Assembly: GCA_028064945.1 (NCBI GenBank)
Contig: JAPTWQ010000126.1
Coordinates: forward strand, 1-15,827
DNA from: Nitrospiraceae bacterium
GTDB taxonomy: Bacteria; Nitrospirota_A; Leptospirillia; Leptospirillales; Leptospirillaceae
Length of the DNA: 15,827 nt
Direction: 5' to 3'
Position numbers and translations under genes: made by a program. The notes below the pieces were generated by a model, which worked only from the letters and a program-made list of their open reading frames with translations, searched no databases and had not been told where the DNA came from. This document shows, in pieces, positions 1 to 7,463 of this stretch (positions are counted from its first letter, which is position 1; each line of letters starts with the position of its first letter).

Positions 1-30
1 TCAAAACTGGAACGGAACCCTCTGATATGA
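1..30 (+). CDS. 3' tail of an upstream gene (partial, unidentified)
   Basis: Reading from base 1 gives nine codons (SKLERNPLI) and a TGA at 28-30. This would overlap the ATG at 27 of the next gene as ATGA, the same 4-base overlap used at several other junctions in this window. A second frame (from base 2, QNWNGTL) also stops, at 23-25, so the frame is not certain. The product cannot be identified from so few residues. In Bacillus the gene before yacL is disA, preceded by radA; that is only a suggestion. Confidence 0.3.
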   Translation, partial: SKLERNPLI

Positions 31-1052
31 AAAAACTGACGCGATCCATGATTACCCAGATGCTTTTTCTTGTTGTCACCGCGGTGGCGGGAATCTATGT
101 CTTCACGGTCATCAGGGAAGATCCATGGCCGGTGGGTCTTGGGATCGGGATGGCGGTCGGCGGATCGGCGATCCTGGTCCAGTATCTTTTCGGCAAGTTC
201 CCCCTGAGGATCGTTCTTGGCGGTCTTGTAGGACTTTACGGAGGGCTGATTGCCGGAGGTCTCCTGACCTATTCCACGGGGACACTCTTTCACATGTCCC
301 TTGAACAGACCGCTCCGATGGATGTCTTCATCGGTCTGATCATGGGCTATTTCGGCCTGATCACCGGAATCCGTGCCGGCCGGGAGTTTCAGCATGCCGG
401 ATCAATCCTTTCATTCTGGCTCGAGGGATACCGGGCCATTCCTCCAAAGATCCTTGATACCAGCGTGATTATTGATGGTCGCATCGCCGATATCTGTGCG
501 ACCGATTTTCTTGAAGGGATCTTCTATCTTCCGCAGTTCGTCATTCAGGAGCTTCAGTATATCGCCGATTCCGCCGACGGCCTGAAACGGGCCAGAGGCC
601 GCAGAGGTCTTGATATCCTGCACCGGATGCGCTCCATGAGCCAGATCAAGATCCAGATTACTGATGAAGATTTTCCCCACATCAAGGATGTCGATGCCAA
701 ACTTGTGGCACTGGCCCGACGGATGAAAGCGCGGATTATCACGAACGACCTGAATCTTAACAAGGTGGCTGAACTTCAGGGAGTCAGGGTCTTGAATATC
801 AACGATCTTGCCAATGCGGTGAAACCTGTGGTCCTTCCCGGTGAGGTTATGAAAATCTACCTGGTGAAGGAAGGAAAAGAGTTTGGCCAGGCGATTGCTT
901 ACCTTGATGACGGGACAATGATTGTCGTCGACAATGCCCGGAAATCAATCGGCAAGAACGTGGAGGTTTCAGTGACCTCCGTGCTTCAGACTTCCGCCGG
1001 AAGAATGATCTTCGGCAAACTCCGGGATGACAATGAATCCCGTCAGGAATAG
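27..1052 (+). CDS. Membrane-anchored PIN-TRAM domain protein (YacL family)
   Basis: The 341-residue protein begins with four hydrophobic segments (about residues 8-28, 37-53, 62-82 and 98-115). A cytoplasmic PIN nuclease-like domain follows (about 141-265), then a TRAM RNA-binding domain (about 269-333). PIN acidic residues are visible: D144 in LDTSVIIDGR, D150, E175, D223 and the TND motif ending at D241. The layout and length match Bacillus YacL. PIN domains are metal-dependent ribonucleases, and TRAM domains bind RNA; the substrate of YacL-type proteins is not established. The ATG at 27 has only a weak purine-rich upstream sequence, but it probably overlaps the stop of the preceding gene and so could be coupled to it. 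The 3' end overlaps the ispD start by about 26 bases. Family call is firm; the function is inferred. Confidence 0.9.
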   Translation: MKKLTRSMITQMLFLVVTAVAGIYVFTVIREDPWPVGLGIGMAVGGSAILVQYLFGKFPLRIVLGGLVGLYGGLIAGGLLTYSTGTLFHMSLEQTAPMDVFIGLIMGYFGLITGIRAGREFQHAGSILSFWLEGYRAIPPKILDTSVIIDGRIADICATDFLEGIFYLPQFVIQELQYIADSADGLKRARGRRGLDILHRMRSMSQIKIQITDEDFPHIKDVDAKLVALARRMKARIITNDLNLNKVAELQGVRVLNINDLANAVKPVVLPGEVMKIYLVKEGKEFGQAIAYLDDGTMIVVDNARKSIGKNVEVSVTSVLQTSAGRMIFGKLRDDNESRQE

Positions 1053-1818
1053 CCCTGTTTTGAAAAAGCTCACCATCCTGATGGCGGCGGGAGGCTCGGG
1101 ACTTCGGGTCGGAACTCCGGTCCCGAAGCAGTTTTTGCTGCTTTCGGACAAGCCGATGTACTGGTATTCCCTGAATCTGTTTCTCAAGATGCCCTCTGTC
1201 GACCGCATTGTTGTGGGTCTTTCTGCGGATCGGATCCCCCTGGTCAAAAAGGACCTTGAAGAATATTTTCCAGGGGAGATTGCCTCCGGCCGGATCCTTC
1301 TTTTTGAGGGAGGGAAAAGGAGGCAGGATACCGTTTACAAGGGCTTGCTCCTTCTCGATGATTTGCCTGAAAAACCCGAATATCTTCTTGTGCATGATGC
1401 GGCAAGGCCCTTTCTGTCGCAGGAAATCATGGGGCGGCTCATGGATTCCCTGTCGGAGAAAACGGCGATAGCGGTGGGAATACCTTTGGCGGATACCCTT
1501 TGGAGGAGCCATTCTCCGTTAACGGCCGGAAGGACTGAACCCGGGGCAACTTCCCCGCACATTGAAGAACTCGTTCCCAGGGATCATCTCTATCGGGCCC
1601 AGACGCCGCAGGGAGCGCCTTTTTCCTTTTTTCTCGAGGCCAGAAGGAAAGCCCTGGAGTGCGGGGATCCTGATTTTACCGATGAAGCCGGACTTTTGCT
1701 CTGGGCCGGATTTCCTGTAAGAATTGTTCTGGGATCGGAAGACAACAGGAAGGTCACGACGCCGGAGGATCTTGTCTGGGCTCAGAAACGGGTACTGGAG
1801 AGCGTCGGCAGTTTTTAA
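1027..1818 (+). CDS. ispD: 2-C-methyl-D-erythritol 4-phosphate cytidylyltransferase
   Basis: IspD transfers CMP from CTP to 2-C-methyl-D-erythritol 4-phosphate in the MEP isoprenoid pathway (cytoplasm). Visible motifs are the nucleotide-binding AAGGSGLR (residues 20-27) with K34-Q35, GGKRRQDTV (95-103), VHDAARPF (122-129), DTL (156-158), QTPQ (192-195), FTDEAG and the C-terminal DNRKVTTPEDL. At 263 residues it is longer than the usual 225-240. The excess lies in the N-terminal leader and in a loop at about 161-183 rich in S, T, P and G. The start is uncertain: ATG 1027 and ATG 1033 both overlap the previous gene and have poor ribosome sites. TTG 1060 has an AGGA about 11 bases upstream and would place the Rossmann strand at the usual distance from the N-terminus. 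ispF follows after 17 bases. Confidence 0.95.
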   Translation: MTMNPVRNSPVLKKLTILMAAGGSGLRVGTPVPKQFLLLSDKPMYWYSLNLFLKMPSVDRIVVGLSADRIPLVKKDLEEYFPGEIASGRILLFEGGKRRQDTVYKGLLLLDDLPEKPEYLLVHDAARPFLSQEIMGRLMDSLSEKTAIAVGIPLADTLWRSHSPLTAGRTEPGATSPHIEELVPRDHLYRAQTPQGAPFSFFLEARRKALECGDPDFTDEAGLLLWAGFPVRIVLGSEDNRKVTTPEDLVWAQKRVLESVGSF

Positions 1819-1823
1819 CTCTT

Positions 1824-1829
1824 AAGGAG
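1824..1829 (+). promoter_or_regulatory. Ribosome binding site deciding the GTG start of ispF
   Basis: AAGGAG lies 6 bases upstream of GTG 1836, directly after the ispD stop. It supports this non-ATG start over internal candidates. Confidence 0.75.
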
Positions 1830-1835
1830 AGACGG

Positions 1836-2363
1836 GTGAGCGGTTCTGAAGCTGAAAAGGATGAGAAGACAAAAGTGGCGGTGCGTTATCCGAGGGTCGG
1901 ACAGGGGGTGGATGTCCATCCCTTCGAGGTCGGGAGAAAGCTTATCCTTGGAGGGGTGCATATTCCCTTTGACAGGGGGCTGATGGGCCACTCGGATGCC
2001 GATGCGGTTGTCCATGCCTTGTGTGACGCCCTTCTTGGATCGTGCGGGCTGGGAGATATCGGACGCCATTTTCCTCCTTCGGACCCCGCCTATCGGGGAA
2101 TGGACAGTTTGTTCTTTCTGACCAGAATCGTGGCTCTCGTCCGGAAGAAAGGCTATGCCCCGTACCAGGCGGATATTACGATCCTTGCGGAAAGACCCAA
2201 GATGGCGCCCCATGTGTCGGCGATGCAACAGATTCTGGCGCCAATTCTTGGCGTGTCGGCGGAAGATGTTGCAATCAAGGCGACAACAACGGAGAAAATG
2301 GGATTTACCGGCAGGGAGGAAGGAATCGTCGCAATGGCGGTGGTGACCGTTGTTCCTGTTTGA
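1836..2363 (+). CDS. ispF: 2-C-methyl-D-erythritol 2,4-cyclodiphosphate synthase
   Basis: IspF cyclises CDP-methylerythritol 2-phosphate to methylerythritol cyclodiphosphate with release of CMP. It acts two steps after IspD in the MEP pathway and is a homotrimeric metal enzyme. The metal ligands are present as D26, H28 (GVDVHPF) and H60 (VVHALCDALLG). They have the same spacing as D8, H10 and H42 of the E. coli enzyme, with a constant offset of 18. The signature GHSDADA (51-57), the GLGDIGRHFP segment and the C-terminal KATTTEKMGFTGR substrate loop are intact. The offset reflects a charged N-terminal extension of about 18 residues ahead of the first strand. Starts with GTG. The next gene, cysE, begins 23 bases downstream. 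Confidence 0.97.
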   Translation: MSGSEAEKDEKTKVAVRYPRVGQGVDVHPFEVGRKLILGGVHIPFDRGLMGHSDADAVVHALCDALLGSCGLGDIGRHFPPSDPAYRGMDSLFFLTRIVALVRKKGYAPYQADITILAERPKMAPHVSAMQQILAPILGVSAEDVAIKATTTEKMGFTGREEGIVAMAVVTVVPV

Positions 2364-2385
2364 TTCACTAGCTTAGAATAGGCGT

Positions 2386-3126
2386 ATGGATAGAGAAGGT
2401 CCGAAAAAAAGCATCGATGAGAGGAAAGGGACGGGCGCTTCCACTGACGGCTTCTGGAAGATGGTGGGGTGCGACTTGCGTGCGGTATTCGACCGGGATC
2501 CCGCAGCAAGGTCCTCCCTGGAGGTCCTTTTGACCTATCCCGGGTTCCATGCGGTTTTTCTGCATCGATTGGCCCATCCGATCCACAGGAAGGGCTTCCG
2601 TCTTCTGGCGAGAATCTTGTCGGCCGTCTCCCGTTTCCTGACCGGAATCGAGATTCACCCTGGCGCATCCATCGGAGAGGGGTTTTTTATCGATCACGGG
2701 ATGGGGGTTGTCATAGGAGAAACAACGATCATTGGAGCCGACGTGACATTGTTTCAGGGCGTGAGTCTTGGGGGAAACGGAAAAGACAAGGGTCACAAGC
2801 GGCATCCTACCCTCGGCAACCATGTTCTGGTGGGTGCCGGCGCCAAGATCCTGGGAGATATCAGGATTGGTGACGGTGTTCGTGTCGGATCCAATGCGGT
2901 TGTCCTGCGTTCTGTTCCCTCAAACTGCACCGTTGTCGGCATCCCGGGCCGCGTGGTCAGATCCAAGGATATCGGTTATCCCGAAGACTTTTTGAACCAC
3001 CAGGACATGCCCGATCCCTATCTTGAACGGATCGAGTCCCTCGAGCGCATTATTTCCGACCTTAGAGAAGAGCTTCATCTTAGGAAAAATCAGTCGTTCA
3101 ACCGGAAAGAGGACGGTACGGAGTGA
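2386..3126 (+). CDS. cysE: Serine O-acetyltransferase
   Basis: CysE acetylates L-serine with acetyl-CoA to give O-acetylserine, the acceptor for sulfide in cysteine synthesis. Visible are the N-terminal helical region with [14 protein letters not shown] (37-50), [14 protein letters not shown] (51-64) and a left-handed beta-helix hexapeptide domain. The catalytic and substrate segments are [11 protein letters not shown] (103-113), GVSLGG (125-130) and KRHPT (138-142), ending with VVGIPGRVV (183-191). At 246 residues it resembles the short EpsC/Bacillus-type enzyme. The last ~35 residues form a charged, probably coiled-coil tail (about 211-235). The ATG has no good Shine-Dalgarno sequence; an in-frame ATG at residue 26 is possible but would begin inside the conserved helix. 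The stop overlaps the next gene by 4 bases (GTGA). Confidence 0.95.
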   Translation: MDREGPKKSIDERKGTGASTDGFWKMVGCDLRAVFDRDPAARSSLEVLLTYPGFHAVFLHRLAHPIHRKGFRLLARILSAVSRFLTGIEIHPGASIGEGFFIDHGMGVVIGETTIIGADVTLFQGVSLGGNGKDKGHKRHPTLGNHVLVGAGAKILGDIRIGDGVRVGSNAVVLRSVPSNCTVVGIPGRVVRSKDIGYPEDFLNHQDMPDPYLERIESLERIISDLREELHLRKNQSFNRKEDGTE

Positions 3127-3686
3127 TCGAATCCCTCCTTTCCGAAGACCGTGCGATTTACAACAGTGTCCTCTTCGGACCGCATCCCCAATGGCTCAAC
3201 TCCCTCATGGTCTTTATCACCGTTCCGGAAAACTTCGGTCTGGCGGCGGTTGTCGCGGCTCTTTTTTTGCTCACCACATGCGGCAACAGAGGCCGTCTCC
3301 TGGTTGCCTCCCTTCTTGCGGGAGTGGGGATCAGCGATCCCCTGTCGAGTTTCGGGATCAAGAGCCTGGTGGCCAGGCCCCGTCCCTGCCACGGGATCGT
3401 TTCGGATCATTTGTTGAAGGGCTGCTCCGATTCCTGGTCTTTCCCCTCGTCCCATGCGGTCAATATTTTTTGTGCAGCCACGATTCTCTCCCGGATTTAC
3501 CCAAAAGCGGCCGTGCCGGCTTATTTGTTTGCGGCGGCAGTTTGCTATTCCCGAGTATATATCGGGGTTCACTATCCTCTTGATGTGATCGGCGGCGCAG
3601 CAATCGGGACTCTTTTGGGGCTGGGCGTTTCCTGGGCTGCCCTGAGGCTTGCCGAGCGTTTTTCCTTCCTTTCCCCAGTCGGGTAG
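3123..3686 (+). CDS. PAP2-family membrane phosphatase (probable undecaprenyl-diphosphatase type)
   Basis: PAP2 enzymes dephosphorylate membrane lipid phosphates or pyrophosphates; bacterial members recycle undecaprenyl pyrophosphate or trim lipid A. All three catalytic motifs are present. They are K80-x6-R87-P88, P108-S-S-H111 and S143-R144-x5-H150-x3-D154. The two histidines correspond to the phosphatase nucleophile and acid. Five or more hydrophobic segments are visible (about 37-52, 58-75, 112-124, 130-142 and 155-172), as expected for an integral membrane protein. The 187-residue length is normal for the family. Translation starts at GTG overlapping the cysE stop. The position immediately before a run of glycosyltransferases suggests a role in polyprenyl carrier recycling. 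Exact lipid substrate is inferred, not shown. Confidence 0.9.
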   Translation: MIESLLSEDRAIYNSVLFGPHPQWLNSLMVFITVPENFGLAAVVAALFLLTTCGNRGRLLVASLLAGVGISDPLSSFGIKSLVARPRPCHGIVSDHLLKGCSDSWSFPSSHAVNIFCAATILSRIYPKAAVPAYLFAAAVCYSRVYIGVHYPLDVIGGAAIGTLLGLGVSWAALRLAERFSFLSPVG

Positions 3687-3701
3687 AAACGGATTCATCT
3701 T

Positions 3702-5357
3702 TTGGATCCTGACCACAGAAAACCTGCTTCAGGTGGCTTTCGGGGAATTTTTTCGGACCGGGTGATTCTCTTCTGGATTCTGGTTCCTTTTGTTTTCCGG
3801 ATGCTTTTAATCGGACGATTCGATCTCGGAAACGATGAAGCCCACTACTACATGTATGCGGCCCATCCCGACTTCAGCTTTTTTGATCATCCCCTCATGA
3901 TCGGCCTTCTGATCCGGGGGGCAATGGCCGTTTTTGGCCATAACGAGTTTGCCGTCCGTTTTTTCGCACCGGTCTGTTTCTTTCTCTCATCGATTCTTTT
4001 TACGCTGATCGCCTTCTCTCTGACCAAAGACAGGCGTGTCGTCCGTTCCTCGATCATCCTTTTGAACGTGATTCCGCTTTTCGGTATTCTGGGATCGACC
4101 TTGATGATCCCTGATGATCCGCTGTCGGTTTTCTGGCTTTTGTACCTTTATGTTGTGATCACTTTTTTCCCGGGGCTTGCGGCTAGGATTCGCTCCCCGG
4201 ATTCCCGGCTGGCGATTTCCAGATCATCGATTCTGGTAAACTGGTTGCTCCTGGGTCTTCTGTTCGGGTTCGGGTTGCTGTCAAAGTATAATGCGGTGCT
4301 TTTGCCGGTTGTGACTTTTCTGATCCTGTTTCTCGAGCCGACTCTCAAAAGAGTTCTCTTGACTTCCGGCCCATGGGTTTCGCTTTTTCTGGGACTTCTG
4401 GTCTCCTGGCCGATCTTTTACTGGAACAGTCTCCATGGAGGGGCCTCCTTTCTCTTTCAGCTCACCCATGGACTTGGGCATTCGGGTTTCAATTTTGTCC
4501 GCTATTACCAGATGATCTTCGGTCAGGCCGGCTATCTTTCTCCTGTCCTGTGGGTTCTCCTGATTCTTTCCCTTGTCGTTCTTTACCGGAAGATCAAGGA
4601 GGCCCCCCTGTCGCTTGAGAGGCTTAGGTGGCGGATCGTTTTTCTTTTTGCCGTTGTTCCCATCCTTTTTTTTAATGCGATAGGCATCGTTCACCCCATT
4701 TTGCCCCATTGGCCGGCTTTAGGGTATCTTGTAGCTATTCTGGCTCTTGCTCTGTGGCGTCATGAGGGTGCTTCTTCCCGGGTGATCTTCTGGTATAAGG
4801 CGGGGATGGGGCTGGGGGCGTTTTTGACGCTCCTGGCTCCCATCCAGGTTGTCTTTGCCCTGATCCCTCTCCCGAAAGAAGCCCCAGCCCTTCGCCTGAC
4901 GACCCACCCGTTGGCCCTGTCCACTTCCTGGAAGCCCGTTCCTCCCTGGGTGGATATTACCAACGACCTCTTCGGGTTTCGGCGACTGGCCAAAAATCTT
5001 GATGGTATTCTGGGGACTGATGGCCGCAAGAATGTGATCTTTATTTCCGAGCATTTCAACACGGCGGACGAGTTGGCTTTTTATGAGAATGCTCCTGACA
5101 GGACACTCTGCCTTTCTCCCAATCCGAACCAGTTCGATTTCTGGAATCCTCCCCAGAAATTCATCGGGATGGATGCTATTTATGTTGCAACGGACAAATA
5201 CCCCAGAGATCCAAGGACTTATTTTCCTGCGGGAACATTCGCGTCGATCACGCCGATGCCTTCGTTCAGGATCTACCGAAACGGACGTCTGGCAAGAGTT
5301 TTTTATATTTATCGGATGACGCGATTTTTAAAGGATCCCTGGCCCAAAAAAAGATAA
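3702..5357 (+). CDS. GT39/PMT-family membrane glycosyltransferase, paralog 1
   Basis: A 551-residue polytopic protein of the ArnT/PMT superfamily (PMT_2). These enzymes move a sugar from a polyprenyl-phosphate donor to protein or lipid on the periplasmic face. Evidence: the first periplasmic loop carries the acidic pair D45-E46 in GNDEAHYY, followed by FDHP (61-64) and FGHNEFAVRFF (78-88). About ten further hydrophobic segments run to about residue 410, including GFGLLSKYNAVLLP. A soluble C-terminal domain of about 140 residues follows, with the segment HFNTADELAFYEN. The TTG at 3702 is the only reasonable start close to the upstream stop; the Shine-Dalgarno is weak and GTG 3762 is an alternative. 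It lies 15 bases after the PAP2 gene. The sugar and acceptor are unknown. A related gene lies at 7460-8992. Confidence 0.88.
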   Translation: MDPDHRKPASGGFRGIFSDRVILFWILVPFVFRMLLIGRFDLGNDEAHYYMYAAHPDFSFFDHPLMIGLLIRGAMAVFGHNEFAVRFFAPVCFFLSSILFTLIAFSLTKDRRVVRSSIILLNVIPLFGILGSTLMIPDDPLSVFWLLYLYVVITFFPGLAARIRSPDSRLAISRSSILVNWLLLGLLFGFGLLSKYNAVLLPVVTFLILFLEPTLKRVLLTSGPWVSLFLGLLVSWPIFYWNSLHGGASFLFQLTHGLGHSGFNFVRYYQMIFGQAGYLSPVLWVLLILSLVVLYRKIKEAPLSLERLRWRIVFLFAVVPILFFNAIGIVHPILPHWPALGYLVAILALALWRHEGASSRVIFWYKAGMGLGAFLTLLAPIQVVFALIPLPKEAPALRLTTHPLALSTSWKPVPPWVDITNDLFGFRRLAKNLDGILGTDGRKNVIFISEHFNTADELAFYENAPDRTLCLSPNPNQFDFWNPPQKFIGMDAIYVATDKYPRDPRTYFPAGTFASITPMPSFRIYRNGRLARVFYIYRMTRFLKDPWPKKR

Positions 5358-5436
5358 TTTCTGAATCCGTTGGGAGCCCTGCCCGTTGGGTTGCCACTTC
5401 CAAAGGTTTCGCCAATGAGAAAAGGAGCAGCGCTTG

Positions 5437-6624
5437 ATGAAGCTTTCCGTTTTTGGAAAAGGACCGGACAGTTCTGTTGAGGTGGCCCTCGACTGCCGCC
5501 ACTACATCGGAGACCGGCCGTGCAAGTTTAATCGGGAGTGCAGGGGATGTCCCGATTACTTCCCCCAGGGGACAAGGATCCTGATCATCAAGACAGGGGC
5601 GCTTGGCGATGTTTTGAGAACAACGATTCTTCTGGGCGGAATCAAGAGGAAGTACCCCGACAGCCATCTGACATGGATTACAGCTCCGTCTGCAGTTCCT
5701 CTGGTTCCCAAATCGATTGTCGACAGGGTCTGGCCTTATTCGGTAGAGGTGATTGCCCGATTGTCGGTCGAAGAGTTTGATCTTGTCCTTTCTCTGGACA
5801 AGGAACCCGAAGTGGCCGCGCTTGCCATGCTTGCCAGATCGAAAGACAAGCGGGGCATGGGGGTGGATGGTTGCGGATCGGTCTACCCACTCAATGGCGA
5901 AATGGCTTATTATTATCGTCTCGGTCTGGATAACGATCTGAAGTTTCACCATAATCGCCGAACCTACCCCGATCTTTTGGCTGAAGCCGTCAATATTCCC
6001 TACGACCCTGCGATTGACGATTATCAACTGGACCTGAAGGAAGAGGATCGGGAAAAGGCCCGCTGCCTTTTCCTGGGATCGGGACTTGCTCCGGGACAAA
6101 AGGTCTTGGGTATCAATACGGGAGCCGGCGGCGTTTTTGTAAACAAGGACTGGACGCTCCTGGGATATGTCGCCCTTCTTCAGGAACTTGAAAAGAAGGG
6201 GATCACGGTTCTTCTTCTGGGAGGGGACCGGGAGTCGGACCGGATCTCCGAGCTTCATCGCCGATTTGAAGGTCCTTTCATCAAGGATGTCGGCACAGGC
6301 CACTCTCTGGGCGTTTTTGCGGCACTTGTTTCCCTGTGTCATGTTGTCCTGACCGGAGACACTCTGGGGATGCACGTCGGTCTTTCTGTCGGTGCCCGGG
6401 TCGTCAGCCTTTTCGGTTCGACACAGCCAACTGAAATCGAAATGTTCGGAAGGGGGGAAAAGATCATTACACCAATTGAGTGTTCTCCGTGCTACAAAAG
6501 GTCATGCGATATCCATCCGTCCTGCATGGAACTGATCCGTCCGGAAACGGTCCTGGCGTCGATCCTTCGTCAATGGGAGCTGCCGCCGACCGAAAGACGC
6601 CAGCTGATCGGAAAGCTTTTATGA
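5437..6624 (+). CDS. GT9-family glycosyltransferase (heptosyltransferase-like) with two cysteine clusters
   Basis: GT9 enzymes such as WaaC and WaaF add heptose or related sugars to LPS core in the cytoplasm. Evidence: a Rossmann start TRILIIKTGALGDVLRTT (about 46-63) with the conserved GALGD, NTGAGG (227-232) opening the second domain, and the GD-x3-MH donor site (307-313). Two cysteine groups stand out. N-terminal C20, C29, C35 and C38 precede the catalytic fold. C-terminal C349, C352, C357 and C363 sit in a segment also common in heptosyltransferases (C-x-PC...C...CM). ATG 5437 is chosen because AAAGGAG (5421-5427) lies 9 bases upstream; a TTG at 5434 is the alternative. The stop overlaps the GT2 start (ATGA). 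The sugar could be heptose or another hexose; the acceptor is unknown. Confidence 0.9.
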   Translation: MKLSVFGKGPDSSVEVALDCRHYIGDRPCKFNRECRGCPDYFPQGTRILIIKTGALGDVLRTTILLGGIKRKYPDSHLTWITAPSAVPLVPKSIVDRVWPYSVEVIARLSVEEFDLVLSLDKEPEVAALAMLARSKDKRGMGVDGCGSVYPLNGEMAYYYRLGLDNDLKFHHNRRTYPDLLAEAVNIPYDPAIDDYQLDLKEEDREKARCLFLGSGLAPGQKVLGINTGAGGVFVNKDWTLLGYVALLQELEKKGITVLLLGGDRESDRISELHRRFEGPFIKDVGTGHSLGVFAALVSLCHVVLTGDTLGMHVGLSVGARVVSLFGSTQPTEIEMFGRGEKIITPIECSPCYKRSCDIHPSCMELIRPETVLASILRQWELPPTERRQLIGKLL

Positions 6625-7463
6625 CGGGAGAAAAATCGGTCCCGAAAAAACTGCCGGACACTGATTTGTCCGGGCTCTTGTCAAGGCTGTCGGAAAAGTC
6701 CGGATCGAGGCTGGTCTCCCCCAAAGGATACAATCCGGGGGAGATGCGCTATGTCATGATCATTCCGACCTACAACGAAAGCATGAACATCATTTCGATG
6801 ATTGAACGGGTCCTGGCCCTTAAAAACGGTGGAGCGGTCATGGTCGCCGACGACAATTCGCCCGACGGAACATCCCGGATTGTCGAGAACTATATCCTGG
6901 AGAAAAACGAGCCGGTCTACCTTCTGGAGAGACTCAAGGACCGGGGCCGGGGACCTGCGGGGATCGAGGCGATGGTAACGGCCGTTCAGCTCGGCTTTCC
7001 CCTGATCGGAGAAATGGATGCCGACGGTTCCCATTCTCCGGAAGATCTTTCCGTCCTTCTCGAAGGGGCGGCACTGTCGGACGGGGCGATCGGGTCGAGG
7101 CTTGTTCCGGGGGGGAGGCAGGTCGGAAGGCCGATGTCCAGGGTATGGCTGACGACTTTTGCCAACATATATGCCAGGGCTGTTCTGGATCTTCCCTATC
7201 GTGACATCACCTCCGGGTTCCGGATCTTTTCGCGCAAGGCTCTCGCTGCTGTTCCCTGGGAAAGTCTTGAAAGCAGGGGACCTTCCGTTCTTCAGGAGAT
7301 ATTGATGGTATTGAACCAGAAAGGCTATTCTTTTTCAGAGGTTCCGATTACTTTTACGGACCGGATCCTGGGTGTGTCGACGCTCAACGGAAAGATTCTG
7401 AGAGACAGTCTTTTAAGACTTCTGCATTTTCGCAGGAGATATCGCAAAGGCGCAATTCATTGA
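6621..7463 (+). CDS. GT2 polyprenyl-phosphate glycosyltransferase (DPM1-type)
   Basis: The 280-residue protein matches dolichol-phosphate mannose synthase-like GT2 enzymes. These load a sugar from a nucleotide donor onto a polyprenyl phosphate at the cytoplasmic membrane face. Motifs: PTYNES (49-54), VADDNSPDGT (75-84), the metal-binding MDADGSH (132-138), SGFRIFSR (198-205) and DRILGVSTL (247-255). No C-terminal membrane helices are present, as in the soluble DPM1 class. The first ~40 residues are charged and lie outside the catalytic fold. ATG 6621 overlaps the GT9 stop by 4 bases, and the stop overlaps the TTG of the next GT39 gene by 4 bases. Flanking by two GT39 enzymes, which use polyprenyl-P-sugars, is strong context for donor synthesis. 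Whether the sugar is mannose, glucose or another is open. Confidence 0.92.
   Translation: MTGEKSVPKKLPDTDLSGLLSRLSEKSGSRLVSPKGYNPGEMRYVMIIPTYNESMNIISMIERVLALKNGGAVMVADDNSPDGTSRIVENYILEKNEPVYLLERLKDRGRGPAGIEAMVTAVQLGFPLIGEMDADGSHSPEDLSVLLEGAALSDGAIGSRLVPGGRQVGRPMSRVWLTTFANIYARAVLDLPYRDITSGFRIFSRKALAAVPWESLESRGPSVLQEILMVLNQKGYSFSEVPITFTDRILGVSTLNGKILRDSLLRLLHFRRRYRKGAIH

Noticed and set aside
847..1512. 221-codon open frame on the - strand opposite yacL/ispD
   Set aside because: Arginine-, proline- and serine-rich antisense shadow of ispD with no recognisable domain.
3023..3583. 186-codon + strand frame over cysE/PAP2
   Set aside because: Out of frame with two genes whose catalytic motifs are intact; composition is typical of a frame-shifted shadow.
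5266..6375. 369-codon open frame on the - strand
   Set aside because: It lies wholly opposite the GT9 gene and the end of GT39, which have clear family motifs. Its product is basic, low in recognisable motifs, and has no ribosome site; a shadow frame.
6480..6620. 47-codon N-terminal extension of the GT2 gene
   Set aside because: Runs out of frame through the conserved C-terminal cysteine region of GT9; ATG 6621 gives the usual 4-base overlap.
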